In this document: piece after piece, positions 9,076 through 18,265 of the stretch
How the letters are laid out: the number at the start of each line of letters is the position of its first letter
Numbering within the stretch: the first letter of the stretch is position 1
Source: Lachnospiraceae bacterium
Lineage (GTDB): Bacteria > Bacillota > Clostridia > Lachnospirales > Lachnospiraceae
Length of the DNA: 64,000 nucleotides
Direction: 5' to 3'
Assembly: GCA_015057325.1 (NCBI GenBank)
Contig: SVEQ01000008.1
Location: forward strand, 91,406 to 155,405
Notes under the pieces: generated by a model
Seen by the model: only the letters and a program-made list of their open reading frames with translations
What the model was told of the DNA's origin: nothing
The model's database searches: none
Position numbers and translations under genes: made by a program

Positions 9076-10336
9076 TTTCTGTGTACTCCGTCTCTATATC
9101 ATCTATTTCGGTAACCGCTATCATTACCTCGTCCTGTACGTCAGGCTCATCGTCCTCATTTTCTTCTGTGTCATCAGAAGTATCATCGGATTTGTCATCC
9201 TCTTCGGCAGCATTTTTTGCCTCGTATGCCTTCCATGCACGTCTGTCAATTTCATCCTCAATCTCTTTCTTAATAAGGGCTCTTATTGACCAAGTCCTTG
9301 AATGCCATAAGTTATAGCAAAGAAGAATAAGACTGATTATCGGACATACAAGCAGAAGTCCTCTAAAGATTAATATCACTCTCTGTTCATCATCCTGAAC
9401 TCTTGCGACATTCTCCCAATAAGGATAACCTACATCAGAAGTTCTCATGCCTCGATACTTCCACATCTTCATTCCTGTTATGAGTTCCATCGTTTGATAG
9501 CGCTTCGTATTTTCTATTATATCAACGTTGTCAAATGATAGTGGATTTTTTTTCTTTCCAAGCGTTTCTTCCTCTTCATCGGTAAAGCCATAAGCGGTCT
9601 TTAAAGAGTTATATGCGTAATTACTTATAGGGTTTGGATATACCATTTCATAACATGTTATTACCAAAGATTCACTGTGTTTTTTCAACTCGTCAAACGA
9701 CATATATATTCTATTGGTGTCACCGTAAGCCATCTGCAAAGTTTTGTCATCATCAATTGCGACAACACCGCAGATAAAATATACATTATTATCAATCCAA
9801 ATCTGCATTCCGACAATGTCAGTAGAACCAAACATTGCCCATGCAAAATTCTCATCTACAACTATATTGTCATGATTGAGATCACTCTCTGATATATAAC
9901 AACCCGAAAGCAATTTCATCGGATGAAACTGGAAGAAATCACCACCAACACCCGTCGCTTTAACAGACAATGTGTTAGTATCCTTGCGAACATCGATGTT
10001 GGTTTCTCCGCAATATGCATCAATCCACACGCGTCCTCCGCTCTTTGACTCGGAATAAGAATCCTTTGCCAAGGTTGAGGCAAGCGAACTTCTTACATTA
10101 CGGATTTCCTCTTCGCCCTCATTTCTTCCCGATGAAATAAATGCACTAACCTGCGCGTAAGGCACTCCTTTTTTCCTAAGTTCCTTGTTCTCCCAGCGAG
10201 CCGCCTCCTGTTGTGAATAAAGAACATCCGCCTTATTGTGTGCAACCGTTGTCAACACGCAAAATGCCACAAGCAGTAACACATTCACAATTATGATAAT
10301 CCTATGCTGTTTTATATAATCTTTTACTTTAGACAT
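9062..10336 (-). CDS. MacB-periplasmic-core-like membrane protein without FtsX domain
   Basis: 424 aa. An N-terminal helix (about 13-31) leads into a roughly 290-residue outside domain whose course (GVGGDFFQFHPMKLLSG, VVDENFAWAMFGSTDIVGM) recalls the MacB periplasmic core domain of ABC exporters. A second helix (about 325-347) follows, then a cytoplasmic tail ending in a very acidic stretch (about 380-424). The three further helices that make a MacB/FtsX permease are absent, so it cannot be a transporter by itself. It lies 18 bp after the HlyD-like adaptor, with AGGTGA ahead of the ATG. A MacB-like core next to an adaptor suggests that the two interact outside the membrane. The domain call is by eye. 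Confidence 0.6.
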   Translation of the reverse strand: MSKVKDYIKQHRIIIIVNVLLLVAFCVLTTVAHNKADVLYSQQEAARWENKELRKKGVPYAQVSAFISSGRNEGEEEIRNVRSSLASTLAKDSYSESKSGGRVWIDAYCGETNIDVRKDTNTLSVKATGVGGDFFQFHPMKLLSGCYISESDLNHDNIVVDENFAWAMFGSTDIVGMQIWIDNNVYFICGVVAIDDDKTLQMAYGDTNRIYMSFDELKKHSESLVITCYEMVYPNPISNYAYNSLKTAYGFTDEEEETLGKKKNPLSFDNVDIIENTKRYQTMELITGMKMWKYRGMRTSDVGYPYWENVARVQDDEQRVILIFRGLLLVCPIISLILLCYNLWHSRTWSIRALIKKEIEDEIDRRAWKAYEAKNAAEEDDKSDDTSDDTEENEDDEPDVQDEVMIAVTEIDDIETEYTENEEG

Positions 10337-10354
10337 ACCTATTCACCTATAAGC

Positions 10355-11992
10355 TTACTCAACAAGTCTTACCTGCATACCATTCTCAAGTCTCTTTGAA
10401 GAATTGGTAATGACATTATCATATTCATATACACCACCGGTAACACCTGAAGATGTATCATCCGATGCCTGTACTTCAACATCAGCTCGTTTTACTGTGT
10501 AACGGTTTCCAAGAGGTGTTCCCTTAACCTTAAGAACGAGCACAAACTTGCCCTTTGAATCCTCTTTGATTGCATTGTTAGGAACAACCGCATCATAACG
10601 GTTTTTCTTCTCGCCAACGGAAAGCGCAAGTGTCTCTCCTATATTGACATCACCCTTAACCTCAAATGTTACTATCATTTTCTGGTTAGGATTTTCCGTA
10701 TCAACTCTTATACTCTTGACCGTTGCAGATAAACTGTCATCCCATACATTTTCAACGGTTGCCTCGTCACCAACCCTGATAAGCTTACTCTGTGCTTTGG
10801 TTACGGATACCTTTACAACATATCCGCTGTCGGCAAGCTGAAGCTTTGCAATAGGTGTATCTGCTGCAATTTCATCACCCGGCTTAACGGATATTTCCGA
10901 TATTACTCCGTCTTCCTCTGCCTTAACTTCCTTGATGTCGTCTTTGCTCTTAAGCTCTTTAATCTTGTCTTTCTGCTCATCAATTTCCTTTAATGACTGC
11001 TCATTGTCCATTGCTTCTGATTTTGCATTTAACGAATCTTCTTCTTTTCTTTTATCAAGGGCTCTGACAAGTGACTCTAATGTTTTTCTCTTTTCTTTCA
11101 CTGCATCCTTTGCAGCCGCAAGTGTAGATTTCTCAGAGAGTTCTGCAACTTTAGCTGTCTGGGTTTCTTTTGCCTTTGTTAACGTATCCATAGATGCTGT
11201 TGCAGTTGCAAGATCTGTCTTAATCTGCTTGCTGGACTTTAACGCCTCGAGAAGTTTCTTTTCCTTATCTATTTCTGCCTGCTTATCTTCTATACTTCTT
11301 GTAATTTCCAACGTACTCTCACCTGCGTCTTGTGCAATTGCAAGGTCTTCCTTAAGACGCTTCATTGCCTTTTCATCTTCTGCAAGCTGAGTCTGCATAG
11401 CATCGTACTCACCCATTTCTTTGTAAGCATCTGCTTTTGCCTGAAGGTCATCAATTCTTGCCTGCAAAGTATCAATTTCTTTAGTAGTCTTATCTAATTC
11501 TTTCTTTGCCTGCTTAAGTGCTTTATCATTTTTTGATGCCTGTTCCTGCTCCTCTATTGCCTTTTTAAGGTCTGCCTTTGCATCCTTTATTCCGATATTA
11601 TCCTCTGTGTAATCGGGTGCCATTTTAAGAAGTGATTTTGCATAGGCAAGCTCTTTTGACTCAAGATCCTTCTCTGCCTCGTCAAGTTCAGAGTTTTCTC
11701 CGTCTTCAAATGTAAAGAGAACCTGTCCCTTCTTTACTTCGTCTCCGGATTCCACCTTAACTTCTTTAACTACTCTCTTACCGCTTACCGTTACCTCTAT
11801 ATCCGTATTTGTCTCTACAGTACCCTGTCCGCGCACCTTGTTAGAAACCGTACCCATAGTTACCGGCTCTGTCGCAACCTCCGGCAGAGAATAATTCATA
11901 ATGGTATTGGAAAAAAATGTTAACAGCAACAATACTACAACAAAGACTGTTGCCACCTTTTTAATTAATTTTTTTCTTTTTGAATCTTCCAT
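10355..11992 (-). CDS. HlyD/RND-type membrane-fusion adaptor with long coiled coil
   Basis: 545 aa. A membrane anchor (about 10-30), the first half of a lipoyl-like hairpin (VSNKVRGQGTVETNTDIEV...VKKGQVLFTF), about 270 residues of Glu/Lys/Ala-rich alpha-helical coiled coil (about 105-360), the second lipoyl half (DGVISEISVKPGDEIAADTPIAKL) and beta-barrel/membrane-proximal parts (to 545). AGGAGG precedes the ATG. In monoderm Firmicutes such adaptors accompany MacB-type exporters, contacting the permease outside. Here it follows two sugar-import permeases by 49 bp and precedes the truncated MacB-like protein, and no exporter ATPase is nearby. Its role in this operon is open. Confidence 0.85.
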   Translation of the reverse strand: MEDSKRKKLIKKVATVFVVVLLLLTFFSNTIMNYSLPEVATEPVTMGTVSNKVRGQGTVETNTDIEVTVSGKRVVKEVKVESGDEVKKGQVLFTFEDGENSELDEAEKDLESKELAYAKSLLKMAPDYTEDNIGIKDAKADLKKAIEEQEQASKNDKALKQAKKELDKTTKEIDTLQARIDDLQAKADAYKEMGEYDAMQTQLAEDEKAMKRLKEDLAIAQDAGESTLEITRSIEDKQAEIDKEKKLLEALKSSKQIKTDLATATASMDTLTKAKETQTAKVAELSEKSTLAAAKDAVKEKRKTLESLVRALDKRKEEDSLNAKSEAMDNEQSLKEIDEQKDKIKELKSKDDIKEVKAEEDGVISEISVKPGDEIAADTPIAKLQLADSGYVVKVSVTKAQSKLIRVGDEATVENVWDDSLSATVKSIRVDTENPNQKMIVTFEVKGDVNIGETLALSVGEKKNRYDAVVPNNAIKEDSKGKFVLVLKVKGTPLGNRYTVKRADVEVQASDDTSSGVTGGVYEYDNVITNSSKRLENGMQVRLVE

Positions 11993-12040
11993 CTTGATTC
12001 CTCCTAATTAATTGCCTTTATTATTCTAATCTGCCTTCTG

Positions 12041-13120
12041 TTATCCTTTAACACTTCCGGAATATGATATTCCTTCTACAAGATACTCCTCACCGTAAAG
12101 GAATATCAATATGGTAGGTACCATGTATATTGTTGCGACCGCAAAAGCAAGTCCAACCTCTCCCGTATTAATCTTTGACAAGAATACGGAAAGTGGATGT
12201 TTGTCTGCATCCGACAACATGATAAGCGGTTGCTCAACCATGTTCCAATAATCTATAAATACAAGGATTGCAACCGATGCAATCGGACCCTTACAAAGAG
12301 GGATACAAACCTTGGTAAATATCTGCCATTCATTAGCGCCGTCTAGCTGAGCGGCCTCAATAAGTGATGTCGGTATTCTTCTCATAAACTTGGTTAATAA
12401 GTACACACTAAATGGTGCAAAAATACCGGGAAGAATTATCGACCATCTCGTATCTAATATATGCAACCAATCCGCCACAATGTAGTTTGGAACGAGTGTT
12501 ACCTGGAACGGCATAAGCATAACCGCGACGTATGCAAAGAACAGCCATTCCTTTCGTTTTGTTCTAAACCTCATAAAACTGTAGGATGCTCCAAGCGCAA
12601 CCAGTATCTGGAATATCATAATCGGAATAACAAGTATTACCGAGTTCCAGAACTTCAAGAGATAATCGGGACTTTTCAAAAGTACGGTTGAATACTGATT
12701 AAAATCCACCATGTCAGGAATGAACTTAAGGTTTACCTTCTCCGGCACATAATCGGTGTCGCGTTCGCCCCATTCCTTCTGCTTGTATTTATTGAATATA
12801 ACACCGTAATTGGTAGTTATTTCAGCTGATGACATGAAAGAATTAGCCATGGTTAAAATTGTAGGAAGAAGAAATGATATTGCAAATACCGCCGCTATAA
12901 AGGTTAAGAGTATTCTTTTTACAAGATGTCTCTTCTTGGCGTTTCTAACTCTCCACTCCTTGAACCTGTCAACCTTACCGTCCTTTTCTATACTTTCGGT
13001 TTCCACATTCACATTGTCATCATTTTCTGTATTCTCTATATTATCAACTTCCAAAACTTTTGCTTCTTCGTTGTTGATTTCATTATTATAATCTTGTTCA
13101 AAATCGTGTTCCTTCATCAT
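12041..13120 (-). CDS. Carbohydrate ABC transporter permease, MalG-like
   Basis: 359 aa from the ATG at 13120, which overlaps the stop of the upstream permease (ATGA) and has AAAGGATG in front; a longer frame to 13180 would overlap the neighbour by 64 bp and is unlikely. The N-terminal 70 residues form an Asp/Glu/Asn-rich cytoplasmic extension, unusual for the family. Six membrane helices follow, with the EAA loop IEAAQLDGANEWQIF near residue 250. It pairs with the permease at 13117 and the lipoprotein at 14054 as a CUT1-type sugar importer. No ATPase gene is present, as is usual for CUT1 systems sharing a MsmK-type ATPase. The probable substrate is an oligosaccharide, suggested by the beta-glucosidase next door. 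Confidence 0.9.
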   Translation of the reverse strand: MMKEHDFEQDYNNEINNEEAKVLEVDNIENTENDDNVNVETESIEKDGKVDRFKEWRVRNAKKRHLVKRILLTFIAAVFAISFLLPTILTMANSFMSSAEITTNYGVIFNKYKQKEWGERDTDYVPEKVNLKFIPDMVDFNQYSTVLLKSPDYLLKFWNSVILVIPIMIFQILVALGASYSFMRFRTKRKEWLFFAYVAVMLMPFQVTLVPNYIVADWLHILDTRWSIILPGIFAPFSVYLLTKFMRRIPTSLIEAAQLDGANEWQIFTKVCIPLCKGPIASVAILVFIDYWNMVEQPLIMLSDADKHPLSVFLSKINTGEVGLAFAVATIYMVPTILIFLYGEEYLVEGISYSGSVKG

Positions 13121-14028
13121 CCTTCCACATCCTTTCCGTAGCGATCCTCTGCAAAGAACAGGCATCCGATAACAATACACATAACAACACCCATGATTAT
13201 CGCCGCTGCTGAAAGCTTCTGATAATCTAAGGATTTAAATGTATTATTCATAAAATGCTGTAGCATGTATAGTGAATCGTAAGGATAATCTCCGGTAAGA
13301 AGATAAACCTCTCGAAAGACCTTAAACGAATTGATAAGTGAAAGAATAGCTACAAACAAAATTGTTGATGAAAGATATCGAAGTTTGATGTACCAAAACT
13401 TCTGAAGCTCGGATGCGCTTTCAAGTGTTGCCACCTCCAAAACATCACGTGGGATAGCATTTAGCGCCGACATAAAAAGTATCATGTTGTAACCGAGATT
13501 TTTCCACAAAAACAAAATTACAATCACTATTTGACTGTAACTTGATTTGAACCAGTCAATAGAGTTTCCTCCAAGACCTTTGACAAACTCGTTGATTGCC
13601 CCGTTGTAATCGAAAAGCACCTGCCAAATAAGAACGATTGATGCCACCGGCACCATCATGGGGCTTAAGAAAAATGTACGGAACTGACTCTTCATAGGAA
13701 TGTTTTCCTCAAGAATCAATGCCATAACCAAAGATAATATAACCGCAAGCGGCACAGCAACCAGTGAAAAGGTTGCTGTGTTTTTTGCCGCCTGCAAAAA
13801 TGAGGAGTTTTGTATTATTCTGATAAAATTATCTAATCCTACAAACTTGTGACTAATCGGATTATCTACAACTGAGTAGTATATAACTACCATGAACGGT
13901 AACAGGAAAAATACGAGTACACCAATCAGACTCAGCAGCATATATAACACTGAATTCTTCTTGTCTTTTTTGCTCATTACATGCTTCTTATATTCAATTC
14001 CATCTTCCGTCACGAACTGCTTTTTCAT
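13117..14028 (-). CDS. Carbohydrate ABC transporter permease, MalF-like
   Basis: 303 aa. Six hydrophobic segments starting at about residue 28, with the EAA-like loop DVLEVATLESASELQKFW near 190-207. AGGATT lies ahead of the ATG. It sits 26 bp after the solute-binding protein gene and overlaps the next permease by four bases, so all three are co-translated parts of one importer. The EAA loop differs from consensus (AT in place of AA), within family variation. Confidence 0.9.
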   Translation of the reverse strand: MKKQFVTEDGIEYKKHVMSKKDKKNSVLYMLLSLIGVLVFFLLPFMVVIYYSVVDNPISHKFVGLDNFIRIIQNSSFLQAAKNTATFSLVAVPLAVILSLVMALILEENIPMKSQFRTFFLSPMMVPVASIVLIWQVLFDYNGAINEFVKGLGGNSIDWFKSSYSQIVIVILFLWKNLGYNMILFMSALNAIPRDVLEVATLESASELQKFWYIKLRYLSSTILFVAILSLINSFKVFREVYLLTGDYPYDSLYMLQHFMNNTFKSLDYQKLSAAAIIMGVVMCIVIGCLFFAEDRYGKDVEG

Positions 14029-14053
14029 TTCAAATAATCCTAACTTCTATTTT

Positions 14054-16546
14054 TTATCGGTTCTCATTAACATATGTGGTTAATCTGTTCTGAATAATAT
14101 CTGCTGTCTCATCAAGACTCTTCTGACCACTGAAGTAGTTCTTTGCTTCTTCGTTAATGATCTCCATTATTGCATCATTGCTTTCTGTAACCTTAGTTGT
14201 ATTGTTGATAAGGTCACGATACATCTGCTCCTCCTCTTTTGAAAGAGGTCCAATCTTAATCTCAAGGTCTTCCCAACCCCATGAAGACTCATTAGGCTCT
14301 ACCTCAACACCGTATTCATCAGTATATTTCTCTGTTGCGGTCTTAGTCTTCATGTAGCATTCAAACGCATCCTTGTTAGTAGGATTGTTCCAGATATGTC
14401 CACCTGTTGCCTGATAATCTTTTGTCATCAATGTTTTGATGAACTCCCATGCTCCATCTTTATAATTTGACTTTGAATAGATACCAAGTCGTGAGTCAAA
14501 TGAGAAGTATGAACCATTCTTGTCCTCACATGGATAACCTATAAGAGAGATATCGGAATTATACATCTTTGAATAAGTCTGAATATAATCTGTATCCATC
14601 CAGCCTGCTGTAAGAAGTACCTTTCCGGACTTGATAAGTGAAGGCTCACTTGGCATATCCTCGCTGTAATCCATCTCTTCATTTGTTCCGCGGTTTGCAA
14701 TCTCAAGTATTGACTTGAAATCATCACTGCTAAATCTACATTCTCCTGTTGTCCAGTCAATATAATCATTTAAGTTAGAGTAAAGGAATGATGACAATAT
14801 ATCAACCTTGTTCTCACTGTAGAACGGTCTTACATCATCGCCCTTTTCTTCAAGAAGAGCTTTGAGCTCATCAAATGTCCAGCCTGTCTTGTCTCCGACA
14901 TCCTTCTTAGAGGCAATAACTGTATTAATTGAAAAACTTGGTGCTACATAGTATAACTTACCGTCAATTTCCATTGCCTTCTCAACTGAAGGTATGATGT
15001 CATCCTTGCTTACCTCCTCGTCCTTATCATAGTAAGGAGTCAAATCCTCAAGGATTCCCTTTGCAACATACTGTCCAACCGGCATATAGCTTACGTCCAT
15101 AATATCAGCAACGTTACCTGCAATAATATCTGCATTCATTTTTGATACAGGATCTTCTTCATCATTATAATCCTTAAATGTTATACGATACTTATCACTT
15201 TCCTTGTTAAACTTAATCGCTGCACTTCTTATTGTGTCATCAACGCTCCACAAAGAAGCAAATACTATAGTTTCCTTATCCTTAACCTGAGAAGGATCAA
15301 CCTTTGTATACTTTGTAAGAATAGAACCTGTCTCTTCCCATGACTGACCGATAAATGTTTCCTCACCCATAGGTACAATTCCGTATGTTCTGTTGCTGTC
15401 TATCTCTGAAGCAAGGTAATCAAGAACCTTGGTTCCCTTCTTATCACTAATTGAGTATCCATATATTCCCGATTCATCTTTGTAGAAGAAATCATACTTG
15501 CCGTATCCATCCATAACAGCATCTGAACTTGAGAAATAGTTCATTCCGTCAAGTTTGAACTTTTCACCGAACTTCTTGGCGTCTAAGTCAGCTACCTGTA
15601 CGATTGCACCTTCTTCACCACTTGATGCACAAATGATTTGGCCGTCTTTTGTTTTTGCAGCTGCCTCAATATAATTGTTGTCCGACTTTAATTCTCCGAC
15701 CTTCTTAAGATCCTTATCCAAGACAATTGCGCTGTCATTCGTTATTACTACAAGATTTCCTTTATCATCTGCTAATGCTTTGGCAATGTATGTTTCATTA
15801 CTAAGTCCAAGCTCTTTTGTTATATCAATATGATCTGTAACATTAAATGAATCATCTAATGATGCTATATAACATGTCTGTCCTTCTTCTTCCGAGCCCC
15901 ATCTGCTCGTAAGAAGAGATAATTTTCCGTCTTTACCGGCAATAATGTAGCTGATATATTCTCCTGCATCAAACGCCGGCTCTCCAAGTTCCTTAATATC
16001 TGTTCCGTCAAGGTTCATTGAATATAATCTGTTTGTAACCTCGTATTCATCTTCGTTCCCTGTATCTTCGGCAACAGCTTTCTCTGTTGTCTCATCTTCT
16101 GATGTCTCTTCGGTCTTATCTTCAGAAGTTTCTTCTGTTGTTTCTTCTTCGGTTGCTTCCTCGGTTGCTTCCTCGGTTGCTTCTTCGGTAGTAGCATCCT
16201 CTTCGGTTACTTCTTCAGTAGTGGCACCTTCTTCAGAAGTTTCCTCTGTTGTAACATCCTCTTTCGATCCTTCAATATCTTCACCGTCAGTTCCGTCGAA
16301 TGCTTCTCCCGGCCATTCCGATGTAAGGAAATAGAATTTATCTCCCGAAATAACAAAACTAGATAAATCACCTTTAACTCCGGCTAAATCGATGTCTTCA
16401 CCGGTATATACCATATTTTTCACATTTTCTTTGGTTTTGGAATCCTTTCCGTCATTACCACCTTTTCCGCCACAAGCAGTCATGGACAATGCCATTACAA
16501 CACTAAGTCCAAAAGCAAGCGACCTTTTGAAAGTTGTTTTTCTCAT
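14054..16546 (-). CDS. Sugar ABC solute-binding lipoprotein fused to an N-terminal sensor-like domain
   Basis: 830 aa from the ATG at 16546 (TAAGGAGG in front). A lipobox SMTAC places the lipidated Cys at 25. Residues about 60-150 contain a Thr/Glu-rich run of TEEA-type repeats; about 155-425 show a repeating beta pattern resembling a propeller (YSMNLDGTDIKEL, ITNDSAIVLDKDLKKVGEL, KDGQIICASS). The C-terminal 400 residues, from TIVFASLWSVDDTIRSAAI, form a family 1 extracellular solute-binding protein with typical NADIIAGNVADI and WEFIKTLM segments. Ordinary family members have about 420-450 residues, so this is about twice the usual size. It should deliver sugar to the two permeases downstream; the extra half may sense or tether substrate. 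It heads the operon, with a promoter at 16646-16674. Confidence 0.9.
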   Translation of the reverse strand: MRKTTFKRSLAFGLSVVMALSMTACGGKGGNDGKDSKTKENVKNMVYTGEDIDLAGVKGDLSSFVISGDKFYFLTSEWPGEAFDGTDGEDIEGSKEDVTTEETSEEGATTEEVTEEDATTEEATEEATEEATEEETTEETSEDKTEETSEDETTEKAVAEDTGNEDEYEVTNRLYSMNLDGTDIKELGEPAFDAGEYISYIIAGKDGKLSLLTSRWGSEEEGQTCYIASLDDSFNVTDHIDITKELGLSNETYIAKALADDKGNLVVITNDSAIVLDKDLKKVGELKSDNNYIEAAAKTKDGQIICASSGEEGAIVQVADLDAKKFGEKFKLDGMNYFSSSDAVMDGYGKYDFFYKDESGIYGYSISDKKGTKVLDYLASEIDSNRTYGIVPMGEETFIGQSWEETGSILTKYTKVDPSQVKDKETIVFASLWSVDDTIRSAAIKFNKESDKYRITFKDYNDEEDPVSKMNADIIAGNVADIMDVSYMPVGQYVAKGILEDLTPYYDKDEEVSKDDIIPSVEKAMEIDGKLYYVAPSFSINTVIASKKDVGDKTGWTFDELKALLEEKGDDVRPFYSENKVDILSSFLYSNLNDYIDWTTGECRFSSDDFKSILEIANRGTNEEMDYSEDMPSEPSLIKSGKVLLTAGWMDTDYIQTYSKMYNSDISLIGYPCEDKNGSYFSFDSRLGIYSKSNYKDGAWEFIKTLMTKDYQATGGHIWNNPTNKDAFECYMKTKTATEKYTDEYGVEVEPNESSWGWEDLEIKIGPLSKEEEQMYRDLINNTTKVTESNDAIMEIINEEAKNYFSGQKSLDETADIIQNRLTTYVNENR
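16151..16186 (-). repeat. Tandem 12-bp repeats inside the Thr/Glu-rich linker
   Basis: Three consecutive units of GGTTGCTTCCTC (the third ends TTC) encode TEEA-type tetrapeptides of the binding protein. Looser copies flank the run. Twelve-bp units keep the reading frame, so slippage would change linker length without breaking the protein. Confidence 0.75.
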
Positions 16547-16780
16547 TTTCTTCCTCCTTAAATATTCATAACTGCAAGGTTTCAAGTTTTTAACTTGTTT
16601 CTTAGCATGCTGTTACTTCACATATTTCTCACTGATTTCATTCGCAGTATATCGCTTAAAAATCCAAAAATCAATAGTCCTAAACCTTTCTTAATAAATT
16701 CGTAAGGAAATTCATTTCTCCTACATTTTCTACGGTGTATGATAACATCTCAAAGTGACTGTAATGTGACTGTAATCAAC
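16547..16780 (-). promoter_or_regulatory. Control region of the sugar-importer operon
   Basis: No gene is seen in this stretch. A sigma-A type promoter reads on the minus strand TTGATT (16669-16674), 17 bp, TATACT (16646-16651), giving a leader of about 90 nt. A 15-bp palindrome CAAGTT-TTT-AACTTG lies in that leader at 16583-16597. A tandem 11-bp direct repeat GTGACTGTAAT occupies 16755-16765 and 16766-16776, the spacing expected for OmpR/PhoB-type regulators; it is next to TTGAGA, which lacks a clear -10. Which of the two promoters is used cannot be told from the sequence. Confidence 0.55.
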
Positions 16781-16816
16781 AAAAAAGGGAATGCTGCAAA
16801 ACATACAACATTCCCT
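16781..16816 (-). terminator. Intrinsic terminator of the beta-glucosidase gene
   Basis: Minus-strand arms AGGGAATG/CATTCCCT with a 15-nt loop, followed by six T residues. It separates the bglA-type gene from the importer operon downstream, so the two are separate transcription units. Confidence 0.85.
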
Positions 16817-16822
16817 CATAAT

Positions 16823-18172
16823 TTATAAATTATCTCCGTTAGATTTGATTACATCACGATACCAGTATCCCGAATCTTTGATTGTTCTTTCGAGCGTTCT
16901 GTAATCAACATACACCATACCAAAACGCTGTGTATATCCTTCTGCCCACTCGTAATTATCAAACAATGACCAGTGAAGATATCCCGCAAGAGGTATTCCA
17001 TCCTCTGCAGCACGCTTAAACTGCAAAAGATAACGATGTGTATAATCAATTCGATAAGCGTCATGAACCTTGCCGTCAAGACATACCCAGTCATGCTCAG
17101 CCATTCCGTTCTCTGTAATCATTATCGGTTTGCCATATCTCTCATATAAGAACTTAGATGACCAGTACACAACCTCAGGTGCAACAGGCCAGCCAAGGTG
17201 ATTCTCAGGACTTCCCTGATAACGGTTCTCAGGATAACCACCATCCTCAGGATGTAAGCCTTGAGAATAGTAAATGTTCATTCCGTAATAATCAAGCGGC
17301 TCTGTAACCAACGCCCACTCTTCCTTTGTAAATTCAGGAACTCTGTCTCCGTAATCCTTGTATAACTCATCCGGATACTTGCCAAGGAAAATAGGATCCG
17401 ACCAATAGCTTAATGAGAAACAAAATCTCTCGCCGGCAGTTCCAAACGTTTTTGTTCTTGCTTCTTCAATCGCTTCCTTTGAATCATCCTTAGGAATAAA
17501 CGAAGGTCCAATCGGAGTAAAGCCTATCATTGGTTTCTTCTTAGCATTATTCCTAATATAGTTTGCAGCCTTACCATGCGAGAGCAGTATATTCTTACCC
17601 ATTATAAGAAGATCATCGCTCTGTGCATGCTCAAATGGAGCATGAAAACCTCCAAGGTATCCGCAACCAAGTACACATTGAGGCTCATTTATTGTTGCCC
17701 AGTATGTTACTCTGTCAGAAAGTGCATCTACAACAACTTTGGTGTATTCCAAAAACCATTCAGAACTGTCATCATTTTTCCAAGCACCTTTTCTGTGAAG
17801 TGCGTAAGGAAAATCCCAGTGGTACAAAGTAACGATTGGCTCTATACCTGCCGCAATTAATTTGTCAACCAAGTCAGAATAAAACTTAACACCCTTCTCG
17901 TTAACCTTGCCGGTTCCCTCAGGAAGTATTCTCGTCCAACTTATAGAAAAACGATATGCCTTAAGTCCGATTTCTTTCATTATTGCAATGTCTTCGTCAA
18001 CCTTGTGATAATGGTCAATTGAAACATTACCATTCTCATTGTATCTGGTGTTTCCCTTGAAACCGGAATAAACATCCCAAATACTTAATCCTCGTCCATC
18101 CTCATTGTAAGCGCCCTCAATCTGATATGCTGCTGTCGCCGCGCCCCAGATGAAATCCTTCGAAAATGCCAT
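16823..18172 (-). CDS. GH1 family beta-glucosidase
   Basis: 449 aa, full length for family GH1, without a signal peptide, so cytoplasmic. The acid/base is E163 in TINEP and the nucleophile E354 in ITENG; YHWDFPYAL, the NYEWAEGY segment and the C-terminal RFGMVYVDYRTLERTIKDS all match the family. It splits terminal beta-glucose from cellobiose and related short oligosaccharides taken up by the cell, and fits the importer encoded just downstream and the secreted cellulase at the left edge. GGAGG precedes the ATG. It has its own promoter and terminator and is divergent from the MerR fusion gene. Phospho-beta-glucosidase activity is less likely because no PTS genes are present. Confidence 0.96.
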   Translation of the reverse strand: MAFSKDFIWGAATAAYQIEGAYNEDGRGLSIWDVYSGFKGNTRYNENGNVSIDHYHKVDEDIAIMKEIGLKAYRFSISWTRILPEGTGKVNEKGVKFYSDLVDKLIAAGIEPIVTLYHWDFPYALHRKGAWKNDDSSEWFLEYTKVVVDALSDRVTYWATINEPQCVLGCGYLGGFHAPFEHAQSDDLLIMGKNILLSHGKAANYIRNNAKKKPMIGFTPIGPSFIPKDDSKEAIEEARTKTFGTAGERFCFSLSYWSDPIFLGKYPDELYKDYGDRVPEFTKEEWALVTEPLDYYGMNIYYSQGLHPEDGGYPENRYQGSPENHLGWPVAPEVVYWSSKFLYERYGKPIMITENGMAEHDWVCLDGKVHDAYRIDYTHRYLLQFKRAAEDGIPLAGYLHWSLFDNYEWAEGYTQRFGMVYVDYRTLERTIKDSGYWYRDVIKSNGDNL

Positions 18173-18229
18173 AAATATTCCTCCTCACACACTTATTATT
18201 CATACATCCCCCAACATATGTCTGTTCCC

Positions 18230-18259
18230 ATTATATACTATCTGTCCTTGATTAAGCAA
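18230..18259 (-). promoter_or_regulatory. Promoter of the beta-glucosidase gene
   Basis: On the minus strand: TTGCTT (18254-18259), 18 bp, TATAAT (18230-18235). The -35 lies only six bases from the -35 of the divergent MerR gene, so one bound regulator could influence both. Confidence 0.55.
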
Positions 18260-18265
18260 CGATTA

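Noticed and set aside
10932..11390. Plus-strand frame of 152 codons inside the adaptor gene
   Set aside because: Shadow of the Glu/Lys/Ala coiled coil on the other strand; no ribosome site and no recognisable domain.
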